Below, piece after piece: positions 42,828 to 51,200 of a stretch of 63,794 bases of DNA (positions are counted from its first letter, which is position 1; each line of letters begins with the position of its first letter). Origin of the DNA: CAYXGZ01 sp964464755 (GTDB lineage Bacteria; Planctomycetota; MHYJ01; JACPRB01); the NCBI GenBank assembly GCA_964464755.1, contig CAYXGZ010000020.1, positions 1-63,794 on the forward strand, read 5' to 3'. The position numbers and the translations under genes are program-made. Under the pieces are notes generated by a model that made no database searches, was not told where the DNA came from, and was given only the letters and a program-made list of their open reading frames with translations.

Positions 42828-45812
42828 ATGATCCGGAATTCGTGGCGGGCGTGGGCGGTCGCGGCGCTGATCGCGCTGCCCTTCGCGCCGGCGGCGGCGC
42901 AGGACGGGCAGGACCCGTCGAAGCGCGTCCTGGAGGCCAAGGAGATCCTCAAGCAGATCCAGGACCAGGGCCGCGTCCTGGCGGAGAAGCTCAAGGACAA
43001 GTCCCCCGCGCAGGCGGAGCGGCTCACCAAGGCGCTGCGGATGCTCAACGACGAGACGGTCGCCTCGCGCCTGGACTCCATCCTCGGCGAGCTGAAGAAC
43101 GCGCGCACGGAGATGGCCCTCGACCAGACGGACCAGGCCATCGAGTCGCTGGAGAAGATCCTCCGCCTCCTCGAGGACCGGGAGTCGAAGGAGGAGCGCG
43201 ACAAGAAGAAGGAGGCCCTCGAGAAGATCAAGAAGGAGATCGAGGACCGGATCAAGGACCAGGAGAAGATCACCAAGGAGTCCGCCAAGCTCGACGAGGA
43301 GCGCTCCAAGGAGTTCGAGCAGATCCGCAAGGACCTCGAGGCCCTGGCCCAGAAGCAGAAGGAGCTCCACGACCGGACCGAGTCCGGCCCGCCCCAGGAG
43401 CTCATGAAGGAGATCGACAAGGCCATCAAGGACATCGAGGAGCTCAAGAAGGACCTCGACGGCGCCTTCCAGGCCGCCGAGGACGCCAAGTCGAAGGAGC
43501 TTCGCGACGTCGGCGAGATGTCCCGCAAGCTGGACGACCTGATGCAGCGCCAGGACCGGGTGAAGAAGGACCTGGAGCGCCACGACCGCAAGCACGCGTC
43601 CCTCGACAAGGCCCTCAAGGACCTCGACCAGGTCATCGAGAAGCAGAAGAAGGCCATCGAGGACTCGAAGCAGGCCGTCGAGCGGCCGGACAAGGCCGAC
43701 CCCGCGGCCCTGGCCAAGAAGCAGCAGGACATCGAGGAGGAGGCCTGGAACCTCGGCCACGACCTGCACCAGAACGCCCTCGGCGGCACCGAGGAGGACA
43801 AGAAGAAGGCGCTGAAGGACCTCGAGGACGCGACCAACGCGATGGAGTCCGCGTCCCAGGGCCTCAAGGACAAGCAGCCCGACCTGGCCAAGGACGACCA
43901 GGAGCGCGCGCTGAAGAAGCTCGAGAAGTTCCGCGAGGCGCTCAAGCAGCAGGCCGCCGACGCCGCGAAGGGCAAGGAGGCCGAGGCGGGCCGGATGGGC
44001 GCCGAGCAGAAGCAGCTCGAGCAGGAGGCGAAGGACCTCGCGGGCCGCCTGGGCAAGTCCGGGCAGGGCTCCGAGGCCGAGGCCTCGAAGAAGGCGATGG
44101 AGAAGGCCGCCGAGGCCACGGGCCAGGCCTCCAAGGAGATGGGCGACGCCTCCGGCCGCATGCAGGAGGGCCGCAACCAGCCCGCCGGCAAGAGCCAGGA
44201 GAACGCCCTCGGCGCCCTCGCGAAGGCGAAGCAGGAGCTGGACAAGCTCCAGGGCGCGCTGTCGCAGAAGGAGGCCGAGAAGTTCGGCGACGTGGCCAAG
44301 AAGCAGGGCGAGCTCGCCAAGCGCTCCGAGGAGCTCGCGAAGAAGGTGAACGACCTGGCGAAGTCGGACCAGGCCGCCAAGCAGCCCGACGGGGCCCAGC
44401 AGGCGATGGCCAACGCGGGCGCCGAGATGGGCTCCGCCCAGCAGTCGATGCAGTCCGCGCAGGGCCAGATGGGCGAGGGCAAGCCCTCGCAGGGCCAGTC
44501 CAGCCAGCAGCAGGCCGGCAAGAGCCTCGAGCAGGCGAAGAAGGAGCTCGAGAAGGCCAAGGCCGAGCTGGCGAAGAAGCCCGCGCCGAAGGCGGACGAC
44601 CTGGCCCGCGAGCAGAAGGAGCTCGAGGCCCAGCTGAAGGAGAAGGTCACGAAGTGGCTCGAGCAGAAGGCCAAGGAGCTCGAGAAGAAGGAGCCCGAGC
44701 AGGCGAAGAAGGCCGGCGAGGCCGCCAAGGCCTCCGAGGAGGCCGGCGGCGAGATGGGCAAGGCGGGCGAGGAGCTGGACAAGAACCAGCCGCCCCCGGC
44801 CGCGGGCAAGCAGAAGGAGGCGATGAAGAAGCTCGACGAGGCGAAGAAGAAGCTCGACGAGCTCGCCCAGCGCCCGATGAACGAGGCCGAGAAGAAGAAG
44901 GCCGAGGAGACGGCCAAGAAGCAGAAGCGCAACGAGGAGCTCACCAAGGAGCTCCAGAAGCAGATGGAGAAGGAGGGCCTGGAGAACGCGGCCCGCGGCG
45001 CCGAGCGCGCCCAGTCCAACCAGAAGAAGGCCGAGGAGAGCCTCAAGAAGGAGCAGCCCGGCTCCGCCCAGATGGAGTCCGAGGAGGCCAAGCGGGACCT
45101 CGAGCGCGCCAAGGAGGACGTCGACAAGAAGCTCGAGGAGCTCAAGCGCGAGGCCGAGGAGGAGCTGCTCGTCCACATCGAGACCGAGCTCCGCAAGGTC
45201 ATGGAGGAGCAGAAGAAGGTCAACGAGGCCACCCTGCGCTACGACGGCATCCGGGTGGCGAAGGGCGCCTTCAGCCGCCAGGAGGGCATCGAGCTCGGCC
45301 AGCTGGGCACGGCCCAGGAGACCCTCGCGGGCATCTGCAAGGAGCTCGAGAAGAAACTCACCGAGGAGAACGTCGAGGTCTACCGCTTCGTGACGCGCTC
45401 CATCATCGACGACATGGCCGAGAGCACCTCGCGGCTGCGGGAGCAGGACCCCGGGCAGCGGACCCAGGAGGTCCAGGCGGACATCCTGAAGAAGCTGCAG
45501 GACCTCTACGACGCCTTCGCCCTGAAGCTCAAGCAGTCCAAGGGCGGCGGCGGCGGGGGCGGCGGCGGCGGCAAGCCGCCCATCGTGCCCGACGTGGTCC
45601 AGGTCAACCTGATGAAGAAGATGCAGGAGATGATCCTGCGGAAGACCCAGGGCTACCAGGCCCGGCGCCCCCAGGACGGCGGCGACCTGCCCGACCTCGA
45701 CAAGCAGGTGCTCCGGCGCCTCTCGGACGAGCAGGGCGAGCTGACCCGGATCATGGGCAAGTTCCTGGAGAAGTTCCAGAAAGCGGCGGAAGAGGGGAAC
45801 CGGGAGGAATAG
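42828..45812 (+). CDS. Giant exported coiled-coil protein
   Basis: 994 residues: a signal peptide (IRNSWRAWAVAALIALPFAPAAAQ) and then almost continuous Lys/Glu/Ala-rich heptad-like coiled coil (about 30-860), with several low-complexity breaks (SAQQSMQSAQGQMGEGKPSQGQSSQQQ). A poly-Gly stretch (about residue 907) separates a last domain (VVQVNLMKKMQEMILRKTQG ... DKQVLRRLSDEQGELTRIMGKFLEKFQ). ACGGAGGCAG precedes ATG 42828. It is a likely partner of the upstream DUF4175-like protein and may form an envelope scaffold. The extreme composition is the cause of long antisense reading frames here, which are not genes. Confidence 0.8.
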   Translation: MIRNSWRAWAVAALIALPFAPAAAQDGQDPSKRVLEAKEILKQIQDQGRVLAEKLKDKSPAQAERLTKALRMLNDETVASRLDSILGELKNARTEMALDQTDQAIESLEKILRLLEDRESKEERDKKKEALEKIKKEIEDRIKDQEKITKESAKLDEERSKEFEQIRKDLEALAQKQKELHDRTESGPPQELMKEIDKAIKDIEELKKDLDGAFQAAEDAKSKELRDVGEMSRKLDDLMQRQDRVKKDLERHDRKHASLDKALKDLDQVIEKQKKAIEDSKQAVERPDKADPAALAKKQQDIEEEAWNLGHDLHQNALGGTEEDKKKALKDLEDATNAMESASQGLKDKQPDLAKDDQERALKKLEKFREALKQQAADAAKGKEAEAGRMGAEQKQLEQEAKDLAGRLGKSGQGSEAEASKKAMEKAAEATGQASKEMGDASGRMQEGRNQPAGKSQENALGALAKAKQELDKLQGALSQKEAEKFGDVAKKQGELAKRSEELAKKVNDLAKSDQAAKQPDGAQQAMANAGAEMGSAQQSMQSAQGQMGEGKPSQGQSSQQQAGKSLEQAKKELEKAKAELAKKPAPKADDLAREQKELEAQLKEKVTKWLEQKAKELEKKEPEQAKKAGEAAKASEEAGGEMGKAGEELDKNQPPPAAGKQKEAMKKLDEAKKKLDELAQRPMNEAEKKKAEETAKKQKRNEELTKELQKQMEKEGLENAARGAERAQSNQKKAEESLKKEQPGSAQMESEEAKRDLERAKEDVDKKLEELKREAEEELLVHIETELRKVMEEQKKVNEATLRYDGIRVAKGAFSRQEGIELGQLGTAQETLAGICKELEKKLTEENVEVYRFVTRSIIDDMAESTSRLREQDPGQRTQEVQADILKKLQDLYDAFALKLKQSKGGGGGGGGGGKPPIVPDVVQVNLMKKMQEMILRKTQGYQARRPQDGGDLPDLDKQVLRRLSDEQGELTRIMGKFLEKFQKAAEEGNREE

Positions 45813-45878
45813 TTCCGGTTTGAGCTAAAGGAGGGCCCCCCCGGGGCCGTATAATCCATGGAGTTCCTGGAGGACCGG

Positions 45879-46535
45879 ATGAAAAAGATCGCGCTGTGGT
45901 CGGCCGCCTTCCTGTTCGTCTCGACGCTGTCCGCGCTCGCGCAGGACGCCCCGCCGAAGCCCGGCGAGGAGCCCGAGGACGACGAGCTGACCCCCGCCCA
46001 GGCGATGGAGATGCTCAAGGAGGCCCACGAGATGATGGGCAAGGCCGAGGAACTGCTCGCGGACTCCAGCCGCGGCAAGGCCCTCGAGACCGAGAAGGAG
46101 CTCCTCGAGAAGCTCCAGAAGGAATTCAAGGACGACCCGGCCCTGCTCCAGAAGCAGATCCTGGAGAAGATCGGCAAGATGGTCGGCCGCGCCGAGAAGC
46201 GCCAGAAGGACGTCGTCGACAAGCTCGCCGAGATCATCAAGAAGGCGAAGACCTGAGGCGGCGGCGGCTGCTCCCGTGCGGAGCACAAGCACGACCAGCC
46301 CAAGTCCGGCCAGCAGTCCAAGAACCCCTCGGGCCCCGCGGCCAAGCCCTACGACCCGAACCGCACCGACGACGCGTCCAAGTTCCGCTCCCGCGCCGAC
46401 AAGACCGGCTCCTGGGGCAACCTGCCCCCGGCGGCCCGCGCCGCGATGCTCGCCGGCGAGAAGGCCGAGCTGCCCCCCGAGTTCCTCGAGCAGTGGAAGG
46501 AGTACTCGGAGATGCTGCAGGGCCGCAACCGCTAG
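45879..46535 (+). CDS. Small exported protein with in-frame UGA, candidate selenoprotein (paralogue A)
   Basis: Signal peptide (KKIALWSAAFLFVSTLSALAQ) followed by helical regions shared with the neighbour at 46606. An in-frame TGA (46254-46256) interrupts it after 125 residues; the same frame continues for 92 more codons to TAG 46535, and that part matches the paralogue from SKNPSGPAAKPYDPNR to LQGRN. The product would be 218 residues, versus 211 in the paralogue. At the TGA the protein reads KT-U-GGGGCSR, giving a U-x4-C pair, where the paralogue has KASSGGGKG. TGCTCC (46269-46274) and GGAGCA (46280-46285) form a 6-bp stem with a 5-nt loop 18 nt after the TGA. A terminator follows the TAG, not the TGA. 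Alternatives are a stop mutation or an assembly error; the frame is preserved mainly by synonymous differences. Confidence 0.7.
46269..46285 (+). promoter_or_regulatory. SECIS-like hairpin downstream of in-frame UGA
   Basis: TGCTCC pairs with GGAGCA around the loop CGTGC, with a G at its second position. The loop begins 18 nt after the UGA at 46254-46256. This fits the loose published bacterial SECIS pattern (stem, small loop with a G among its first two bases, close behind the UGA), but six-pair hairpins are common in GC-rich DNA. Confidence 0.45.
46320..46429 (+). repeat. 110-bp perfect direct repeat (copy A) of 47026-47135
   Basis: The bases from 46320 to 46429 are identical to 47026-47135, inside two paralogous genes. 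Flanking parts differ at many third codon positions, so this block reflects recent gene conversion or strong selection on the protein sequence. The encoded segment runs from KNPSGPAAK to WGNLPP. Confidence 0.85.
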
Positions 46536-46558
46536 GCGGTCCCCGAACGATCCCCACG

Positions 46559-46592
46559 AGCCCCGGGTCCATCGACCCGGGGCTTTTCTTTT
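46559..46592 (+). terminator. Rho-independent terminator after the UGA-containing gene
   Basis: AGCCCCGGGTC (46559-46569) pairs perfectly with GACCCGGGGCT (46574-46584), followed by TTTCTTTT. It lies 24 nt after the distal TAG at 46533 and about 300 nt after the in-frame TGA, which supports the longer reading frame as the real gene end. Confidence 0.9.
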
Positions 46593-46605
46593 CCCCGGAG
46601 GTCCC

Positions 46606-47241
46606 GTGAACCCGTTCCCGACCCTCGCCGTCCTGCTGCTGGCCTGCGCGCCGGCCCTCGCCCAGGACCCGGCGCCGGCCCCCGAGGACGACGAGCTGAC
46701 CCCCGCCCAGGCGATGGAGCTGCTCAAGGAGGCCCACGAGATGATGGGCAAGGCCGAGGAGCTGCTCGGAGACTCCAGCCGCGGCCAGGCCCTCGAGACG
46801 GAGAGGGAGCTCCTCGAGAACTTGAAGCGCGAGTTCAAGGACGACCCGGCCCTGCTCCAGGAGCAGGTCCTGGAGAAGATCCGGAAGATGATCGCCCGGG
46901 CCGAGAAGCGCCAGAAGGACGTCGTCGACAAGCTCGCCGAGATCCTCAGGAAGGCGAAGGCCTCCTCCGGCGGCGGGAAGGGCCCCGCGTCGGAGCAGCA
47001 GCCCAAGGACGGCGCGTCGAAGCCGAAGAACCCCTCGGGCCCCGCGGCCAAGCCCTACGACCCGAACCGCACCGACGACGCGTCCAAGTTCCGCTCCCGC
47101 GCCGACAAGACCGGCTCCTGGGGCAACCTGCCCCCCGCGGCCCGCGCCGCCATGCTCGCCGGAGAGAAGGCGGAGCTCCCGCCCGAGTTCCTCGAGCAGT
47201 GGAAGGAATACTCCGAGATGCTGCAGGGGCGGAACAAGTAG
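46606..47241 (+). CDS. Small exported helical protein (paralogue B, no UGA)
   Basis: 211 residues: signal peptide (NPFPTLAVLLLACAPALAQ; a lipobox LLAC is possible), helix-rich DDELTPAQAMELLKEAHEMMGKAEELLGDSSRGQALETERELL, and a C-terminal domain ending PEFLEQWKEYSEMLQGRNK. It is a tandem paralogue of the gene at 45879 but has Ser/Gly/Lys (KASSGGGKG) in place of the U-GGGG-C segment, so it lacks both the candidate selenocysteine and the cysteine. The start GTG 46606 has GGAGG just upstream. I do not recognise the family outside this pair; the neighbourhood points to the cell envelope. Confidence 0.75.
   Translation: MNPFPTLAVLLLACAPALAQDPAPAPEDDELTPAQAMELLKEAHEMMGKAEELLGDSSRGQALETERELLENLKREFKDDPALLQEQVLEKIRKMIARAEKRQKDVVDKLAEILRKAKASSGGGKGPASEQQPKDGASKPKNPSGPAAKPYDPNRTDDASKFRSRADKTGSWGNLPPAARAAMLAGEKAELPPEFLEQWKEYSEMLQGRNK
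47026..47135 (+). repeat. 110-bp perfect direct repeat (copy B) of 46320-46429
   Basis: Second copy of the block described at 46320; same orientation, within the paralogue B gene. Confidence 0.85.
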
Positions 47242-47253
47242 GACGGCGGGGGG

Positions 47254-50200
47254 CTACTCGGGGACCCAGCGCCGGGGCCGGCGGATCGCGGCGGTCCCGT
47301 CCTCGAGGTGGAAGCCGCCGCCCTTGGCGAGATCGACGAACTCCGGGGCGGCCGTCAGGACGAGCTTCCCGTTGACGAAGAACCAGGAGCGGTCCGCGAA
47401 GTGGATCGCCGTCAGCGTCACCGGCACGCCGCTGCCCGGCTCGGCCACTTCGGCGAGTTCCTTCTTCTGCACCGGGCCCCCGCGGCGCCAGCCGAGCTTC
47501 GCCTTGCCGCCCTCGAGGAAGAACCAGGTCCAGTCGTCGCTGCTCCGGAACTGGGTCAGGAGGCAGACGGTCGACGCCCCCTCGTTGGCCAGCAGGTCGG
47601 CGGACAGGCCCGAGGCCCCGGTGGTCGTCTCCACGCGGACGGTGTTCCCGTCGGAGGGTTCGCCCGTCCAGACGAGCTCGTCGTCGCCGATCTTGAGCTT
47701 GTCGGCGGTCCGGTTCGACGTCTCGACGTCCTTCGGCGAGTTCCACGCGGGCTTCCAGCCCTTCGCCATGAGCGAGGGGAAGACCGCGTTCGCGAGCGCC
47801 GTCATGCCCGGGTAGGTCGGGTTGGCCCGGGCGAACTCGGCGAACCGCGAGCGGGCCTCGTCGTGCTTGCCGGCCTCGGCGAGCTTCCCGATCGCCGCGG
47901 CGACGTCGTCCAGCTTCGCGGCGCCGGCGGCGACGGCGAGGGCCTCCAGGCGGGCCTCGACCTTCGTGCCCTTGAGCTGGTCCCGGGCGCCGAGGAAGGC
48001 CTCGACGAGGGCCTGCTGGTCCTTCGGGGGCAGCGCGAACGAGGTGATCTCGCCCGCCAGCAGCAGGGTCTCGACGACGGGCTCGCAGGAGGCCGGGTCC
48101 ACGCGCAGCTTCTTCCCGTTGAAGAGCAGGTCCTGCGCGAGCTTCGGGTTGCCGTCCGCGATCGCGAAGAGCGCGTGGTGGGCGGGCGAGGCCTCGCGGG
48201 AGCGGCGGCCGGCGATGGCGACGATGGACTCCGCGTGGAACTCGCGCGTGGTCAGGGAGAGCTTGCCGCCGTTGCCGAGGGCCATCTCGACCTTGTCGTT
48301 GACGAGCTTCACGAGGCGGCCCTTCTGCTCGGCGGGCGAGCCCGTCGTCTTGAAGGTGATCGTCTCGCCCTCGGAGAGCCCGCCCAGGGCGGAGAGGAAG
48401 GCCTTGAAGGTCCGGTCGGCGCCGTCGATGCGGGTGCGGAGCGCGGCGATCGCCTGGCGGGCGGCCGGCGTCTCGACCTGGAGGCCGGCGAGGCGGGCCA
48501 GGATCTCGTCGTACTTGCGGGCCTGGACGGACTTCGCGTCGTCGGCGAGCGAGGCCTGCACGTAGGCGAGCTCGCGGCGGGTCTTCTCGGCGAGGTCGGC
48601 CGCGGGATCGGGCGGCGTGACGTCCGGCCCGGGGTGCTTGGGGGGCGGGCGGCTCTTGAGGGACTTCACGCGCACGTTGCGGATCCGGAACTCCGAGCCG
48701 GTCTTGAACGCGACTCCCACGGCGCCCGAGGGGGCCGCGGCGTCCTCGAGGCCCTTCGAGTAGGGCGAGCCCTGGTTGACGCGGACCTGGACGCGGCCGG
48801 CCTGGACCTGGAGCTCCACGGGGATCCAGCCCGCCACCAGCTGGGAGTCCTGGAAGTCGTGGTAGTGGAAGGCCGAATCGTGGTAGCGGTACGCGATGCA
48901 GAGGCCCCCCGGCCGGCCGACGGCCATGTCGAACCGCAGCACGCAGTCGGTGTAGTCCTTGGGGGTGCGCAGGACGTTGTAGTACTTCTCGACGGCCGCG
49001 GGCGCCTGCCACTGGACGTACATCCCGCCCCGGCCGACCTTCGCCTTCGCCCCCTCCGGATTCGTCAGGACGAGGGAGTCCACGGGGACGGCGGTGAAGC
49101 CGTCCTCCGGCTGGAAGGAGGTCGCCTCGTCGAGCTCCTTCTGCACGGCGCCGACGAGCGCGGAGACGTCCGCGGCGCGCAGGTCCGGGAACTCCTCGCG
49201 GAAGGCCTTGAGGGCCGCGAGGCGCTCCTCGGGGTCGGCCATCGCGTTGGCGGCGAGCTTGCGGAGGTCCTCGAAGCCCGCGGCGGCCTTCTGCTCCTTC
49301 TGCTTGCGGGCGATCTTCACGCCGAGCTCGGTGACCTCGCGCGTGTCCCGGATGCCGCGGGCCTGCTCGATGATCTTGAGGGCGGGCTCGTACTGGCCGG
49401 CCTCGAAGGCCTCCTTCGCCTTGGCGAGGAGGTCGTGGAGCTTCCGGTCGGCGGCCGAGTCGCCGTCCGCGACGGTCTCGGGCGTCGCCGTGGGCCCGGC
49501 GGCGCCCGGCTTGTCCTTCTTGAGGAGGATGACGAGGGCGAGGATGCCCGCGACGAGGACGAGGCCGCCGATGGAGACCGCGAGGACGAGCTGGTTGTTC
49601 TTCTTGCCGGCGCGGGGCGCCTGGCTCTCGACGGTCGAGCGCCGCGAGGCGGGCTGGCCGTGCTGGCTGAGGCGGCCGGCGGCGCCGGGGACGCGGACGC
49701 CCTGGGTGCTGGAGGTGCCGGGCCCGCCGCGGGCGGCCGCGTCGAGCTCGGCGGCGAGCTGGTCGCAGTTCTGGTAGCGCAGCTCGGGGCGCTTGGCCAT
49801 GCACTTGGCGATCACGCGCTGGAGGGGGTCGGGCACGGCGGGGTTGATCTTCTTCGCGGGGACCGGGTCCTCGTTGATGTGCTTGAAGAGCACGGCCATG
49901 TGGCTCTCGCCGGTGAAGGGCCGGCGGCCGGTCACGAGGTAGTAGATCATCACGCCCATCGCGTAGATGTCGCTGCGCTGGTCGGCGACGCGGCCCTCGG
50001 CCTGCTCGGGGGACATGAAGTGGGGCGTGCCCATCATGGCGCCGGGCATGGTGATGAGGGACTGGCTCTCCTGGTCGTGCGCGAGGCCGAAATCCGTGAT
50101 CTTCACCTCGCCCTTGTCGCTGAGCAGGACGTTGGCGGGCTTCACGTCGCGGTGGACGATGCCGGCCTTGTGGGCGGCGCCGAGGCCGCGGGCCGTGTCC

Positions 50201-50910
50201 GCGAGGATGCGGCAGGCCTCCTTGATGTCGAAGGGGCCGGTCGTCTCGTCGAGGCGGTCCTGGAGGCTCTTGCCCTCGACGAACTGCATGATGATGTAGT
50301 GGGTGTCGCGCTCGCTGCCGATGTCGTGGACCTGGACGATGTTGGGGTGCTCGAGGCGGGCGGCGGCGACGGCCTCGCGGCGGAAGCGGCTGACGAGCTC
50401 CTCGTTGCGGGTGAAGTCCCCGGGGAGCACCTTCACGGCGACCTTCTTCTGGAGGAGGGTGTGCTCGCCGAGGTAGACGTCGCCCATGCCGCCCTTGCCG
50501 ATGTGCTTGACGAGCTTGCACTTGCCCAGGACGGTGCCGAGGAGCTTGTCCTTGCTGGGGTCGTAGCCCGAGCGGTTGCCCGAGGGCGTGGCCGGGGTGG
50601 CGGGGCTGGCGGACTTCTTGACGCCCGGGACCGGCGAGAGGACGGGGGCGGGGCGCTTCACCGGCGGGGCGGTGACGGGGGTGGCCGAGGGCGGGCGCTT
50701 GATGGGCGAGGGGGGCGGCGACGCCGTGGCCGGCTGGCCCGCGGTCGAGCGCTTCAGGGGGGACGGGGGCACGGTGCTCTTCCGCCCCGGGGGAGGGGAC
50801 GCGGTGGCCCCGGCGGACGAGGGGCGTCCGGGAGGGCGTCCTGGGGGCCGCGGTGCCGGCCCGGGCTGCGGTGGCATCGGTGTCTCGGTTCCGGTCAGGC
50901 CATCATCCAT
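47254..50910 (-). CDS. Membrane Ser/Thr protein kinase with LamG/DUF1080-type outer domains
   Basis: 1218 residues. A Pro/Ser/Ala-rich N-terminus (1-115) precedes a Hanks-type kinase (about 125-390): glycine loop GKGGMGDVYLG, Lys160 in VAVK, catalytic HRDVKPAN (Asp255), DFG (273-275), and GTPHFMSPEQ activation segment. All key residues are present, so it should be active. One membrane helix lies at about 440-463. The outer part has a helical segment and a lectin-like domain (about 590-740; VPVDSLVLTN, LRFDMAVGRPGGLCIAYRY), a long helical region and a second lectin-like domain at the C-terminus (GLSADLLANEGASTVCLLTQFRS, WFFVNGKLVL). The combination suggests outside sensing. Possible -10 TAGAAT at 50943-50938; no operon partner directly upstream. 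Confidence 0.9.
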   Translation of the reverse strand: MDDGLTGTETPMPPQPGPAPRPPGRPPGRPSSAGATASPPPGRKSTVPPSPLKRSTAGQPATASPPPSPIKRPPSATPVTAPPVKRPAPVLSPVPGVKKSASPATPATPSGNRSGYDPSKDKLLGTVLGKCKLVKHIGKGGMGDVYLGEHTLLQKKVAVKVLPGDFTRNEELVSRFRREAVAAARLEHPNIVQVHDIGSERDTHYIIMQFVEGKSLQDRLDETTGPFDIKEACRILADTARGLGAAHKAGIVHRDVKPANVLLSDKGEVKITDFGLAHDQESQSLITMPGAMMGTPHFMSPEQAEGRVADQRSDIYAMGVMIYYLVTGRRPFTGESHMAVLFKHINEDPVPAKKINPAVPDPLQRVIAKCMAKRPELRYQNCDQLAAELDAAARGGPGTSSTQGVRVPGAAGRLSQHGQPASRRSTVESQAPRAGKKNNQLVLAVSIGGLVLVAGILALVILLKKDKPGAAGPTATPETVADGDSAADRKLHDLLAKAKEAFEAGQYEPALKIIEQARGIRDTREVTELGVKIARKQKEQKAAAGFEDLRKLAANAMADPEERLAALKAFREEFPDLRAADVSALVGAVQKELDEATSFQPEDGFTAVPVDSLVLTNPEGAKAKVGRGGMYVQWQAPAAVEKYYNVLRTPKDYTDCVLRFDMAVGRPGGLCIAYRYHDSAFHYHDFQDSQLVAGWIPVELQVQAGRVQVRVNQGSPYSKGLEDAAAPSGAVGVAFKTGSEFRIRNVRVKSLKSRPPPKHPGPDVTPPDPAADLAEKTRRELAYVQASLADDAKSVQARKYDEILARLAGLQVETPAARQAIAALRTRIDGADRTFKAFLSALGGLSEGETITFKTTGSPAEQKGRLVKLVNDKVEMALGNGGKLSLTTREFHAESIVAIAGRRSREASPAHHALFAIADGNPKLAQDLLFNGKKLRVDPASCEPVVETLLLAGEITSFALPPKDQQALVEAFLGARDQLKGTKVEARLEALAVAAGAAKLDDVAAAIGKLAEAGKHDEARSRFAEFARANPTYPGMTALANAVFPSLMAKGWKPAWNSPKDVETSNRTADKLKIGDDELVWTGEPSDGNTVRVETTTGASGLSADLLANEGASTVCLLTQFRSSDDWTWFFLEGGKAKLGWRRGGPVQKKELAEVAEPGSGVPVTLTAIHFADRSWFFVNGKLVLTAAPEFVDLAKGGGFHLEDGTAAIRRPRRWVPE

Positions 50911-50990
50911 GGGTGGATGAGGCCACGGAACCGCGAAATTCTACCCGATGGGCGGGGGGCGAGGGAAACGATTTGAACGCCGCCGGGGGC

Positions 50991-51200
50991 CTACTTCTTG
51001 GCCTGGGACGCCCGCGCGGCCTTGAACATGTACAGCGCCAGCGCCCCCATCGCCGCGCTGCCGAGGACGACGAACGCCAGGGGGGCCCGCACCTCGGTGA
51101 CGAACCAGAAGTTGATCGTCACGAAGGTCAGGTTGAGCAGGACGAAGGCGAGGAGGGCGGCCACCGCGGTCCAGCCGAGGAACTTGCGGATCGACTGCAT
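50991..51200 (-). CDS. Small two-TM protein, LapA/DUF1049-like
   Basis: 69 residues: MQSIRKFLGWTAVAALLAF then two hydrophobic helices with the intervening LNLTFVTINFWFVTEVRAPLAFVVLGSAAMGALAL. This is the layout of LapA/DUF1049 proteins (lipopolysaccharide assembly domain), where an N-x-x-x-V-x-(F/N)-F segment links the two helices. It starts at ATG 51200, sharing one base with the stop of the upstream lipoprotein gene (TGATG). Its role is uncertain. Confidence 0.7.
   Translation of the reverse strand: MQSIRKFLGWTAVAALLAFVLLNLTFVTINFWFVTEVRAPLAFVVLGSAAMGALALYMFKAARASQAKK

Noticed and set aside
42726..45232. Leu-rich and Ser-rich minus-strand frames of over 800 codons opposite the coiled-coil gene
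   Set aside because: They arise from the Lys/Glu-rich codons of the coiled-coil gene (CTC, CTT on the other strand). No start, Shine-Dalgarno or domain supports them.
45850..45855. TATAAT upstream of the UGA-containing gene as a full promoter
   Set aside because: The -10 is perfect but the nearest -35-like sequence (TTGAGC, 45820-45825) is 24 nt away, too far for a normal sigma70 promoter, so only a weak or activator-dependent start could be claimed.
46254..46256. TGA reassigned as a sense codon in the whole genome
   Set aside because: Many genes here end with TGA (anmK, nagZ-like, oppB, pyrC, gspC neighbours), often in start/stop overlaps, so TGA is an ordinary stop in this organism.
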